A DNA stretch of 64,000 nucleotides from Acinetobacter gerneri DSM 14967 = CIP 107464 = MTCC 9824 (GCF_000368565.1 NZ_KB849539.1:64381-128380); one strand, 5' to 3'. Positions 47,859-55,526 are shown, numbered from the stretch's first letter. Numbers and translations: made by a program. Notes: generated by a model not told the origin, from the sequence alone.

Positions 47859-47969
47859 ATGAGTAAAGGTCAGGAAAAGTTATTAAAAATATTTGTTTGG
47901 TCTACAGTCATATTAAATGCAGCTACATTGATCTGTATATCTATAATTGCTAAACGCTTATCATCTTAG
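47859..47969 (+). CDS. Phage single-pass membrane peptide, 36 aa
   Basis: MSKGQEKLLKIFVWSTVILNAATLICIS..., one membrane helix. GGAG lies upstream. Its leader (AAAAGAAAACCC...GGGTT) resembles that of the 47325 gene. Too short to identify. Confidence 0.4.
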   Translation: MSKGQEKLLKIFVWSTVILNAATLICISIIAKRLSS

Positions 47970-48260
47970 CGAAATATAAATTGAAATAATAGCAGCGATA
48001 GCTGCAATACAAGCAACAATAAAAGTAGGGATAATAGTCCAGTGTGGTTTGCTGGACTTTTTTATTTGTCTTGAAGTTAACTCATAACTTATAGCTTGTA
48101 GAAGTGGTGCTGGGATGATTCCGCTTTGGCCTTCACCGCTTAACAGCATCATTAACTCGTCATCTGAAAGCTGTTTGATTTCTTTTAGCGTTAATTTAAC
48201 TTTGGGAGGTCTATATTCTTTAGCGGAATCAGGAATAACTACTTTAGGTATCTTATACAT
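47961..48260 (-). CDS. Phage C-tail-anchored protein, 99 aa
   Basis: N-terminal soluble part with LTLKEIKQLSDDELMMLLSGEG and a C-terminal membrane helix (IIPTFIVACIAAIAAIISIYIS). Unknown function; the tail-anchor layout is clear. Confidence 0.55.
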   Translation of the reverse strand: MYKIPKVVIPDSAKEYRPPKVKLTLKEIKQLSDDELMMLLSGEGQSGIIPAPLLQAISYELTSRQIKKSSKPHWTIIPTFIVACIAAIAAIISIYISLR

Positions 48261-48339
48261 ATATTCTCTACCGATCAATTCTAAAGTCCTGTGCCGGGTT
48301 CGCAGTTTTAATTTTTTAATTCCGGCGAATTCGCCATAA

Positions 48340-48639
48340 TTAAACAGAATACTTCTCTAAAAACTCATCCAACCATCCCTGTGCCAGATCAAGATTAGTT
48401 ATATCAGTCAGCTTTAAATTAGTACCCTCGGCTTCGTTAAAGCCCTCAATAATGGCTTCAAAGATATTCACCTCGCTGATGACTTCACGCGCTATATCTG
48501 CTGCGTCATAGCTTTGCTTAGCCTTTTTGAGTGATGCTATTTGCTTTTCAATACCTTCACCGATTTTAGCTAACGCCAATTTAAATTCTTGGCGATTAAT
48601 TGTTAGCGCCGTTTTAGATTTATTGAGTGTTGCGATCAT
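48340..48639 (-). CDS. Phage hypothetical protein, 99 aa
   Basis: Helical: QEFKLALAKIGEGIEKQIASLKKAKQSYDAADIAREVISEVNIFEAIIEGFNEAEG. Located directly downstream of the repressor, so it may be expressed in the lysogen. Not recognised. Confidence 0.55.
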   Translation of the reverse strand: MIATLNKSKTALTINRQEFKLALAKIGEGIEKQIASLKKAKQSYDAADIAREVISEVNIFEAIIEGFNEAEGTNLKLTDITNLDLAQGWLDEFLEKYSV

Positions 48640-48693
48640 AATATTCTCATTTATATAATAAATTTTAATTAACAGTTCGCTGGAATTGATGAT

Positions 48694-49407
48694 CTATATC
48701 TCACCATCAAATGTGTGAGAAACGTATTTACCGATAATACCAATATGCTCCAACTGATCTGCTTCAACAATCTCGCGCTGATACTGCGGATTATCACTAT
48801 CAATTATCAAAGCACCATCAAAACGGCGAGAAAGCCTCTTTATTTTCAATTCATTGCCGTAACGAATAGCATAGACTTTTCCAGATTGAACTTGTTCAAG
48901 TGTGTTGATGGATTTATCAAGCATCACAACACTGCCACTTTTAATGTTTGGTTCCATGCTGTCCCCATCAATATCAACAGTCATTAGATTTTTTGGGGAA
49001 ATCTTTTTCTTATGAACCCAACTCAACAAATGGGCAGATCCAATATCCCTTTGACTTGGTTCATAAGCGGCTAAGTGACCATTTCCAGCTGAAAACTTCA
49101 CCTCAACATGAGGAATAATTACATACTTATCAAGGTCCAAGTCATCAGGAGATTCCCATGTAACAACAGGTGTACCTTCATTTTGTTGAGAATTTTCAGA
49201 ACCATTACCAGTTAATAGCCACCCAGCATCAACATTTAAGAGATCTGCTAGCTTTTCAACAGTCTCCCTACCAATTTTCCCCTTTTTCCAATTGGAAGCG
49301 GCTTGAGCTGATAAGCCGATCTTCAATGCAGCAGCAGACCATTTGATATCTGCTTTATTAAGAGCTAACTGTATACGATCAACTATAGTTTCCATGGGTA
49401 ACAACAT
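48694..49407 (-). CDS. CI-like phage repressor, S24 peptidase family
   Basis: 237 residues. HTH: SAAALKIGLSAQAASNWKKGK (about 24-44). The self-cleavage Ala-Gly is in KFSAGNGH (about 107-108). The catalytic Ser is in DGDSMEP (about S150) and the Lys in IKRL (about K190). RecA-stimulated autocleavage would induce the prophage. AAAGG precedes ATG 49407. Divergent from the Cro-like gene with shared operators. Confidence 0.92.
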   Translation of the reverse strand: MLLPMETIVDRIQLALNKADIKWSAAALKIGLSAQAASNWKKGKIGRETVEKLADLLNVDAGWLLTGNGSENSQQNEGTPVVTWESPDDLDLDKYVIIPHVEVKFSAGNGHLAAYEPSQRDIGSAHLLSWVHKKKISPKNLMTVDIDGDSMEPNIKSGSVVMLDKSINTLEQVQSGKVYAIRYGNELKIKRLSRRFDGALIIDSDNPQYQREIVEADQLEHIGIIGKYVSHTFDGEI

Positions 49408-49409
49408 TA

Positions 49410-49494
49410 ATAAACCTTTAGTTTAAAATTTTAATTGAATTAAATAAAAATAGAAGCAATCGTGAATTGAATTTAAATTAAACCTATGATTTAA
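49410..49494. promoter_or_regulatory. OR/PR region: repressor operators and cro promoter
   Basis: Operators ATAAACCTTTAGTTTAA (49410-49426) and TTAAACCTATGATTTAA (49478-49494) match the OL sites. TTGAAT (49467-49472), 17 bp, TTTAAT (49490-49495) is a plausible PR whose -10 lies inside the second operator. A weaker middle site is possible near 49465-49483. Confidence 0.65.
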
Positions 49495-49527
49495 TTTAGT
49501 GGTGTTAAATAATTAGAGAGATTTAAT

Positions 49528-49770
49528 TTGAATCCTATTAAACATGCCTTTGATGCAGTAGGTGGGCGAACTAAAGCTGCATTATTACTAGGTCGCTCGT
49601 ATATGGCGATGAGTAAGATGGAAAAACGTGGATTATTACCCAGAACCGAGTACACAGGTGAAACCACGTATGCCCAGATTCTGGCAAGCAATAGTGATGG
49701 AGCTTTTACAGCGCAATGGCTATTAGAGAAAGCCAAGCCAGATACATCCGTCAGCAAGGAACAACCATGA
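49528..49770 (+). CDS. Cro-like phage regulator
   Basis: 80 residues: IKHAFDAVGGRTKAALLLGRSYMAMSKMEKRGLLPRTEYTG, a short HTH of the YdaS/Cro type. First gene of the rightward operon, divergent from cI. Expected to repress cI and early genes. Confidence 0.75.
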   Translation: MNPIKHAFDAVGGRTKAALLLGRSYMAMSKMEKRGLLPRTEYTGETTYAQILASNSDGAFTAQWLLEKAKPDTSVSKEQP

Positions 49771-50030
49771 GTCTCGAAAAAGAAGATCTTCGTATGAAGA
49801 TGCTCCCAGACATGATGGAGCGTTTGCGTTTGATTGCAGATGTTTACGGGAAAGATTATGCACATCAATCAGTCATCCTATTAGAAAAAGCGATCATGGG
49901 TGAATTTCATGAAGTTAGCTTAATGCTTGAAAGAGCAAATAAAAATAGGAAGAAAAGGGAAAGTTTGGGATTGGTAGGGCAAGTTAAAGCAAGCGATCAA
50001 TCTCAAATTTTAGACATTAAAAAAGCCTGA
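49767..50030 (+). CDS. Phage early protein, 87 aa (possible CII-like position)
   Basis: Starts at ATG 49767 overlapping the cro stop (ATGA). Helical: LRMKMLPDMMERLRLIADVYGKDYAHQSVILLEKAIMGEF. The position is that of cII, but no CII motif is certain. The stop codon is inside the stem of the following terminator. Confidence 0.6.
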   Translation: MSLEKEDLRMKMLPDMMERLRLIADVYGKDYAHQSVILLEKAIMGEFHEVSLMLERANKNRKKRESLGLVGQVKASDQSQILDIKKA

Positions 50031-50050
50031 TCGCAGAAATCAGGCTTTTA
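50021..50050 (+). terminator. Terminator overlapping the stop codon of the 87-aa gene
   Basis: AAAGCCTGAT/ATCAGGCTTT stem of 10 bp with a short loop; TGA stop is in the left arm. Weak T-run. Confidence 0.7.
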
Positions 50051-50071
50051 GTAATTCATAACGAGGTAGAA

Positions 50072-50410
50072 ATGAATATGAAATCAAATTTAGCACAACA
50101 CCCATGCACAAACAAGTGCCCGAATTTTAAAGAAGAGCAGTGTAATACGTGCTTGGTGCCAGAAAACGCACAAAACGCCGTGACTGAAACTGTGAACCAA
50201 AAATTTATCAAGGGCGATGTCATCGTATATATAAGCCATATCAAATTCGATGATCTTGAAGTGGTTGAGGATTATCAGCCAAATGACCACTACTGGCTTG
50301 AATGTGGTCAATGTGTGCATGAATCATGGATTCGGACTGCAACGGTAGCTGAATTGGATGCCAATCGCCGTTTAACAGATGCAGAACAAGCATTAGCGGA
50401 GGTTTCATGA
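50072..50410 (+). CDS. Cys-rich phage protein, 112 aa
   Basis: N-terminal Cys cluster CTNKCPNFKEEQCNTC and a later CGQC, a likely zinc site. Remaining part: GDVIVYISHIKFDDLEVVEDYQPNDHYWLECG. Function unknown. Overlaps the next gene by 4 bp. Confidence 0.6.
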   Translation: MNMKSNLAQHPCTNKCPNFKEEQCNTCLVPENAQNAVTETVNQKFIKGDVIVYISHIKFDDLEVVEDYQPNDHYWLECGQCVHESWIRTATVAELDANRRLTDAEQALAEVS

Positions 50411-50718
50411 CTACAAATCAATACTTCCAAAAAGCTCCAGAGCATAAACAGATCCAGTGGACGCAATCTTGGTATGAACCAGCATTGAAATCATTAAATG
50501 GAATTTTAGATGTTCGCCGTACAAATTTACGCAAAATCAAACGTGATGAAAATCAAGCGGCAATCACACGTGACGAGTTTATTGAAATTTTAATAAATGA
50601 CCATCGCATAACTGTCTATCAAGCTGGTGAAATCATTTCGAGTTTATTGCGTGCTGGCAAAATTTTAATGTTTGGTCGTTTCATTCAAATGAATGAAGAG
50701 GTGATATCTCATGAGTAA
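50407..50718 (+). CDS. Phage hypothetical protein, 103 aa
   Basis: C-terminal half looks like a small helical DNA-binding fold (TRDEFIEILINDHRITVYQAGEIISSLLRAGKILMFGRFIQ). It sits directly before the replication gene, with an 8-bp overlap. Possibly replication-associated; not recognised. Confidence 0.6.
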   Translation: MTTNQYFQKAPEHKQIQWTQSWYEPALKSLNGILDVRRTNLRKIKRDENQAAITRDEFIEILINDHRITVYQAGEIISSLLRAGKILMFGRFIQMNEEVISHE

Positions 50719-51844
50719 ATTTGTACCTAATTCATTCATGGTCGCCAATGCATTTGTAGATGAGGCTATGAATAAAATTAGTGATGCATCTGTGAAAATC
50801 TATTTATTGATCATCCGAAAGACACGTGGCTGGACCAAGGAAAGTGATGCACTTTCTTTACGTCAGTTGGAAAGTTTATCTAAGAAGAGCCGACCTACTG
50901 TCATTAAGTGTTTAACAGAACTTGAAGAAGTAGGTTTGATCAAAAAACATCATCAATCAAAATATGGGAATATTTTCTCACCTGTTGATAATTACGATAT
51001 TGGAGAGTTGATTAAATTTCCATCTAAAAAGATATTGGTTAAGGCACTTATTTTGTTCAAAAAAGAGCTGGTTAAAAATTTTTACCACTTTGGTTATGGT
51101 GAAAAAATAGCTCAAAAACCAGTCGAATTTTACTTAAATATTGGTGGTAAAAAATCTTTACTGGTTAAAAATTTTTACCACTTTAAAGCTGTGGATAACT
51201 TTCCAATGTGGTCAATTTTTTTTACCGCTAAAAATGGCAAGTGGTCAAATATTTTAACCACAGGTGGTAAAGATTTTTTACCTCAAGTGGTAAAGAATTT
51301 TAACCCACAAAGTAACACTATCAAAAGACACTATCAAAATAAAAAAAATTGGCTTTCTTTTGAAAATTTAAAATCTCAAATTATTTCTGCCAATACTTCG
51401 GTAAATGCTGACGAGATTTTGAACGCTTCGTGGTTTAAACGTGAGCTGGAACAATTTGAAAATTACAACGCTGAAAAGAATCATTCTGATGAAATGATGA
51501 TTTACTTTTTTGCAGATTGGTTAATCAGAGCATATTTGAAATACGAAAAATATAATTCTGCGAATTCTCAAGGACAATTTTCAAAATCACCTGTAGGTGA
51601 ATCAGTTGGTAATACCAATTCTGATTTTCTAGTTTTTGCATCACCAAGTCAGATGTACATGTTTGCGAACAAACTTGCTCGACATCCTGAAGTTATCAGC
51701 AAGTACAGCACTGCAGGTGAATCATATGAAAATCTTGCTGGCCGCATTGCTGCAAAACTATCAGATCCAGCAGAACGTCAAAACTGGAAATCATATCTTG
51801 CTGACGTAGGTTTTAAACCTAAGGGCAAGGGAGAGGCGGCATGA
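50711..51844 (+). CDS. O-like phage replication initiator
   Basis: 377 residues. N-terminal winged helix as in lambda-type O proteins: FVPNSFMVANAFVDEAMNKISDASVKIYLLIIRKTRGW then LSLRQLESLSKKSRPTVIKCLTELEEVGLI. The middle (about 120-200) is low-complexity and coded by the iterons at 51069-51306. The C-terminal part ends YENLAGRIAAKLSDPAERQNWKSYLADVGF. Expected to bind the iterons and load a helicase; no DnaC/P-like loader is seen, so it may recruit host helicase directly. Confidence 0.8.
   Translation: MSKFVPNSFMVANAFVDEAMNKISDASVKIYLLIIRKTRGWTKESDALSLRQLESLSKKSRPTVIKCLTELEEVGLIKKHHQSKYGNIFSPVDNYDIGELIKFPSKKILVKALILFKKELVKNFYHFGYGEKIAQKPVEFYLNIGGKKSLLVKNFYHFKAVDNFPMWSIFFTAKNGKWSNILTTGGKDFLPQVVKNFNPQSNTIKRHYQNKKNWLSFENLKSQIISANTSVNADEILNASWFKRELEQFENYNAEKNHSDEMMIYFFADWLIRAYLKYEKYNSANSQGQFSKSPVGESVGNTNSDFLVFASPSQMYMFANKLARHPEVISKYSTAGESYENLAGRIAAKLSDPAERQNWKSYLADVGFKPKGKGEAA
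51069..51306. repeat. Seven 19-bp iterons: probable phage replication origin
   Basis: Near-palindromic units of consensus TGGTNAAAAATTTTTACCA begin at 51069, 51145, 51162, 51209, 51242, 51265 and 51288, all within the O-like gene. In lambda, the O-binding iterons also lie inside O. Confidence 0.8.
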
Positions 51845-53286
51845 AATACGGTTCAGTATGCTCAGGAATTGAAGCTGCTACAGTCGCATGGCATGGGCTT
51901 GGATGGCAACCAGAATGGTTTGCAGAAATTGAAAAATTCCCTAGCCAAGTTTTAGCTCATCATTACCCTGAAACACCAAATTTAGGCGATATGACTGAAA
52001 TTGCAAAAAAAGTAAAAAACAATGAAGTGGAAGCACCAGATATTTTAGTCGGCGGAACACCATGCCAGGCATTTTCTGTAGCAGGGTTAAGAAACTCATT
52101 AGATGACGATCGAGGACAATTAAGCCTTGAATTTGTGAGATTAGCGAATGAAATTGATTCAGCAAGACTTATTCGAGGACTTGAGCCAACCATTATCGTT
52201 TGGGAAAACGTCCCTGGTGTGCTTAACACCAAAGACAATGCTTTCGGATGTTTTTTGGGAGCATTGTCAGGCGAGGGGTGTGAGTTACAACCGACAGGGA
52301 AAAAGTGGCCAAACGCTGGTTGTGTGTTTGGACCACAACGACAAATCGCTTGGAGAGTCCTTGATGCTCAATATTTCGGACTCGCACAACGACGCAAGCG
52401 TGTGTTTGTTGTCGCAAGTGCTAGAACAGAATGTGTCGCCAAAATATTATTTGAGCGCAAAAGCATGTCTGGGGATATTGCGTCGCGCAGAAGCCAAAAA
52501 GAAAGTACTGCCAGAAGTGGTGTTTCAAACACTCTCAATGCAAGCAAAACTGTTAGCGGAAAGCGAATAGTACCGCCGTTGCTTGCATCGCATGGTCAAA
52601 AAATGTGGCTTGGCAATCAAGAGGCATTTTGTGGTGATTATTACATTAAACATGCAATCGGTGTGGGTGGATGCAATTCTAATGCAACAATAATACCTGA
52701 AACATCAGCAACACTTCTGAGTAATAACGATCGTGGTTATGTAATAAAAATTTTCGGCATCCAAGGCAATATCATTGGCAGAAACATCAATGCAGGCGGT
52801 AATGGTATTGGTTTTAAAGAAGAACAAGCACCAACACTCACATCCACGGATCGTCACGGTGTTGCACTATGTGGCACGTTCAATGATGCATTGCGTGATT
52901 TATCCGTAAATATCGCACCTACTTGTAGAAGTGGTGGCAAAGGTGGTGGACCTATAAGACACGCCGTGTTTGAACCTGCGTACGCAATGATAGCAGACAC
53001 AACGCCCAAAATATCAAAAGAAATTAACGGCACTCTGCGCTCAAGCGGTGGCGGTGGAATAGTACCATCAAGCGTGACTTATCAATCAATTGCACGTTAT
53101 TTAACTGAAATTGAATGTGAGCGTTTACAAGGCTTTCCAGATAACTACACAGGCATACCAGGTGCATCAAAAAGCAATCGTTACAAGGCATTAGGCAATT
53201 CTATGGCTGTTCCAGTTATGCAGTGGATTGGTAAGCGCATTAATGAATTTTTTGCAGACGTGGAAAGCGTAGGGGGTGGGGTGTGA
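51841..53286 (+). CDS. DNA C5-cytosine methyltransferase
   Basis: 481 residues. Motif I SVCSGIEAATVAWHGLGW, motif IV GGTPCQAFSVAG with catalytic Cys (about C75), motif VI WENVPGV, motif VIII AQRRKRVFVVAS, and motif X ALGNSMAVPV. The target-recognition region has repeated xTLxxxGG-type segments. Methylates cytosine, probably to shield phage DNA from host restriction. Starts by 4-bp overlap with the O-like gene. A second frame inside it appears coding (52148-52570). Confidence 0.93.
   Translation: MKYGSVCSGIEAATVAWHGLGWQPEWFAEIEKFPSQVLAHHYPETPNLGDMTEIAKKVKNNEVEAPDILVGGTPCQAFSVAGLRNSLDDDRGQLSLEFVRLANEIDSARLIRGLEPTIIVWENVPGVLNTKDNAFGCFLGALSGEGCELQPTGKKWPNAGCVFGPQRQIAWRVLDAQYFGLAQRRKRVFVVASARTECVAKILFERKSMSGDIASRRSQKESTARSGVSNTLNASKTVSGKRIVPPLLASHGQKMWLGNQEAFCGDYYIKHAIGVGGCNSNATIIPETSATLLSNNDRGYVIKIFGIQGNIIGRNINAGGNGIGFKEEQAPTLTSTDRHGVALCGTFNDALRDLSVNIAPTCRSGGKGGGPIRHAVFEPAYAMIADTTPKISKEINGTLRSSGGGGIVPSSVTYQSIARYLTEIECERLQGFPDNYTGIPGASKSNRYKALGNSMAVPVMQWIGKRINEFFADVESVGGGV
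52148..52570 (+). CDS. Overprinted protein in the +1 frame of the methyltransferase, 140 aa
   Basis: An ATG-to-stop frame lying wholly within the methyltransferase gene. It contains SGKTS-like (SFGKTSLVCLTPKTM), NISDSHNDASVCLLSQVLEQ, and KYYLSAKACLGILRRAEAKK followed by VLPEVV. These segments match, from memory, a small phage protein pattern (Y-[FY]-L-S-x-x-A-C-x-G-I-L-R-R-A) that also occurs as stand-alone genes. Function unknown. No strong ribosome site is seen. That the frame is expressed is inference. Confidence 0.5.
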   Translation: MKLIQQDLFEDLSQPLSFGKTSLVCLTPKTMLSDVFWEHCQARGVSYNRQGKSGQTLVVCLDHNDKSLGESLMLNISDSHNDASVCLLSQVLEQNVSPKYYLSAKACLGILRRAEAKKKVLPEVVFQTLSMQAKLLAESE

Positions 53287-53444
53287 ATAAAGAAAAATTA
53301 CTTTTCAACATTATGACTTATGAGGAAATGATGAGCCTGCGTAAAGCCTATAACTACGGTGTTAGAAATTTCAAAACACGTCAAGCCAACACAATTTACA
53401 TGAAGTACAGAAAACAGCAGATGAAAAATAAGGTGGCTCTATGA
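53283..53444 (+). CDS. Small phage protein, 53 aa (GTG start)
   Basis: GTG at 53283 overlaps the methyltransferase stop (GTGA), a purine-rich GGGGGTGGGG lies just before, and the stop overlaps the next ATG (ATGA). Basic helical peptide (TYEEMMSLRKAYNYGVRNFKTRQANTIYMKYRKQQ). Tight packing supports it. Confidence 0.6.
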   Translation: MNKEKLLFNIMTYEEMMSLRKAYNYGVRNFKTRQANTIYMKYRKQQMKNKVAL

Positions 53445-53692
53445 CAACGATAAATAACCTGATAGATCAAGTCGGCGGTATTGAGAAAGCGATAGAGATT
53501 GTGAGTGGGGCGCCTGATAAGACCGCTCTTTATTACAGTGATGAAGATGGAGACCTTGTTTATTTTAGAGATGGTGATTATTTCGATAATGATTACGGTG
53601 ATTGGTTTGAAATTTATTTCATGATGCCTGAGTTGAAATCACTAAACGACCTCCGCACCGCCATTGCTTTACATGGTGAAGATCATGAATAA
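53441..53692 (+). CDS. Acidic phage protein, 83 aa
   Basis: Very acidic centre (YYSDEDGDLVYFRDGDYFDNDYGDWFEIYF), a composition seen in DNA-mimic proteins and small phage inhibitors. No family recognised. Coupled to both neighbours by overlap. Confidence 0.6.
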   Translation: MTTINNLIDQVGGIEKAIEIVSGAPDKTALYYSDEDGDLVYFRDGDYFDNDYGDWFEIYFMMPELKSLNDLRTAIALHGEDHE

Positions 53693-53888
53693 CAAAGACT
53701 TTTTGATCTGTCTATTACTAAGCACTTTCGTATTTTTCGCAGTCAAGTTCTTTTGGAAGTGGGTGAATGGTGGCTTCAACAATATCGCTGTCAGAGAGTG
53801 GCTAAATCGCGGGTTTTTGTTTGGCCTTGGGTTTTCGATTGCCCTAGTTACTGTGATTTTGGTTTTTAAATTAATTGCAGGTAATTGA
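53685..53888 (+). CDS. Phage membrane protein, 67 aa
   Basis: Start MNNKDFLICLLLS (53685). Two hydrophobic helices (residues 5-22 and 45-64). Overlaps neighbours. Unknown. Confidence 0.55.
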   Translation: MNNKDFLICLLLSTFVFFAVKFFWKWVNGGFNNIAVREWLNRGFLFGLGFSIALVTVILVFKLIAGN

Positions 53889-54289
53889 TGACCAGTATCT
53901 CACTCGCTGACTACAAAGCGAAATATGCAAAACCACGGCGTAAAACAACACGCCGTGCATCAGTTAAAAAAGAACGTGTTGTAAGTGAAGGAGAGGCAAC
54001 ACTAATACAGCATTTACAAGCATATCGAATCGAATTTGAGCAAGAGTTTCAATTCAATAAGGGTCGCAAATGGAGAGCAGATTTTTATTTAGTTGGCACC
54101 AATATTTTAATTGAAGTTGAGGGTGGGATCTGGAGCAATGGTAGGCATACAAGGGGAAAAGGGTATTTAGGGGATATGGAGAAATATAACTCAGCAACGA
54201 TGCTGGGTTATTCGGTGTATAGATATAGCACTGAGCAGGTTAAAAGCGGTAAAGCGATTGAAGAAATTAGACGGTTATTGGCAAGGTGA
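53885..54289 (+). CDS. Phage endonuclease-like protein (DUF559/MutH-type fold)
   Basis: 134 residues. N-terminal basic tail (KPRRKTTRRASVKKER), then a PD-(D/E)xK-like core: FEQEFQFNKGRKWRADFYLVGTNILIEVEGGIWSNGRHTRGKGY. The D of RADFY and the E-x-E of IEVEG fit the catalytic pattern. A relative is at 58555-59001. It stands just before the late regulator; may resolve or nick replication intermediates. Confidence 0.72.
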   Translation: MMTSISLADYKAKYAKPRRKTTRRASVKKERVVSEGEATLIQHLQAYRIEFEQEFQFNKGRKWRADFYLVGTNILIEVEGGIWSNGRHTRGKGYLGDMEKYNSATMLGYSVYRYSTEQVKSGKAIEEIRRLLAR

Positions 54290-54294
54290 TAGTT

Positions 54295-54747
54295 ATGAAT
54301 ATGGCGGCAGATAAAAAACATTTTTCAGTTGCAATTAACTGGGCAGAAAAACCAATAGAATGGCATTTAGAGCAATACGGATCATGGTTGTTATTAGATG
54401 ATCATTATATAGGCTGTTTAGGTGCATCTAGCGTATTAGGGCATCTAATTGATACGGCTAATGGTGTGGTAGTTGATAAGCGAGAGCGTGTTGCGCCGTT
54501 GTGTAAAATCAATGATTCTCATGCAGACGCAGTAAGTGATATGCTTGAAAATATTATAAAAAGTGAAAATTTAAAAGTAAGAAAGTGGTTAAGGATTGTA
54601 GTCATGTTTTATGTAGAATTTAAAACAGAACAAACCATAGCTAAAAAACTAGGTATCTCTGAATATGCGGTTACTCGAGATAAAATGCTTGGTTTGGTTC
54701 GACTGGCTACTAAGTATAAATTTAAAAGTCGTATCATAGGGGCTTGA
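54295..54747 (+). CDS. Probable late gene regulator (Q-like position)
   Basis: About 150 residues; start ATG 54295 with AAGGTG upstream. C-terminal HTH: FKTEQTIAKKLGISEYAVTRDKMLGLVRLA. Located at the end of the early operon just before terminators and the late genes, as antiterminator Q is in lambdoid phages. Sequence does not prove the Q family. Confidence 0.6.
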   Translation: MNMAADKKHFSVAINWAEKPIEWHLEQYGSWLLLDDHYIGCLGASSVLGHLIDTANGVVVDKRERVAPLCKINDSHADAVSDMLENIIKSENLKVRKWLRIVVMFYVEFKTEQTIAKKLGISEYAVTRDKMLGLVRLATKYKFKSRIIGA

Positions 54748-54826
54748 AAGTCAGGGTGCATTATGGCATATTTCTGCTATAGTGGACGAAGTTATGGTAA
54801 TCCACACAGTTTTTAAGAAGCGCAAT

Positions 54827-55027
54827 ATGGACTCACAAGACCTATTAAAGCAGTTAAATGATTTAGTAAAGCTTTCTGATGAGTTTCCAGAGCAGGCAAT
54901 GGAACAAGTTGAGGACTTTAAAGTTCCCAAAGAGTTTGAACCAATCTTAAAGGCTGTTAAGGAATATGTTGAAGTGAAATATGGTGATCTTTATGAGTTT
55001 CTTGTAAACTTACATAAAGATCAGTAG
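54827..55027 (+). CDS. Phage hypothetical protein, 66 aa
   Basis: Start MDSQDLLKQLNDLVKLSDEFPEQAMEQVEDF; an upstream in-frame start at 54782 is possible. Acidic, helical. Followed by a terminator. Unknown. Confidence 0.5.
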   Translation: MDSQDLLKQLNDLVKLSDEFPEQAMEQVEDFKVPKEFEPILKAVKEYVEVKYGDLYEFLVNLHKDQ

Positions 55028-55035
55028 TTGCTTTT

Positions 55036-55064
55036 CCTGCTTCACTCCAATGGGCAGGTTTTTT
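55036..55064 (+). terminator. Terminator
   Basis: CCTGC/GCAGG stem with six T. Confidence 0.65.
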
Positions 55065-55086
55065 ATTCAGTTTATATACCTGCAAT

Positions 55087-55112
55087 TACCCCTTATTGTG
55101 GGTATTTTTTTG
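55087..55112 (+). terminator. Terminator upstream of the 68-aa gene
   Basis: TACCC/GGGTA stem and seven T; similar hairpin follows the gene at 55364. Confidence 0.6.
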
Positions 55113-55129
55113 GAATATAAGATAGTTAA

Positions 55130-55336
55130 ATGGTTAGAGTAAAACGATCAACAAATAATAAGCCTTTCTTAAGGAAAAGTGATCACTCATTTGTTTGGGT
55201 GGCTTCTTTTTTATCTTATGTACAAAAAAATAAAAGATGGGGTTATGCTAAAGTTCAAAAAATATTAGCAGATGCTTATTCAAAAGATCGTGAACATATG
55301 TATTCTACATTGCAGAAATATATGGATGAAGATTAA
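55130..55336 (+). CDS. Small phage protein, 68 aa, homologue of 19927-20109
   Basis: Ends KVQKILADAYSKDREHMYSTLQKYMDED, closely like the chromosomal 60-aa protein. Isolated between two terminators, so it has its own transcription or depends on antitermination. Function unknown. Confidence 0.6.
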   Translation: MVRVKRSTNNKPFLRKSDHSFVWVASFLSYVQKNKRWGYAKVQKILADAYSKDREHMYSTLQKYMDED

Positions 55337-55363
55337 TTGGTTTTGAATATGTTTAATTTTATA

Positions 55364-55394
55364 TACCCACAACCCATAAGTGGGTATTTTTTTT
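55364..55394 (+). terminator. Terminator after the 68-aa gene
   Basis: TACCCAC/GTGGGTA stem followed by eight T. Confidence 0.8.
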
Positions 55395-55496
55395 GCATAA
55401 AGATGTTGAAAATATTAATTTTTTAGGTCAATATGAGAAACTTTCTCAATTGAAGTTTAATTGTGAATTTGTTGACAGCTCGGAAAGACGAGTAAA

Positions 55497-55522
55497 AGCT
55501 CACTTTTTAGTGGGCTTTTTTT
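55497..55522 (+). terminator. Strong terminator at the start of the non-coding region
   Basis: AGCTCACT/AGTGGGCT with TTTT loop and seven T. Position resembles lambda tR', where late antitermination acts. Confidence 0.8.
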
Positions 55523-55526
55523 GTTG

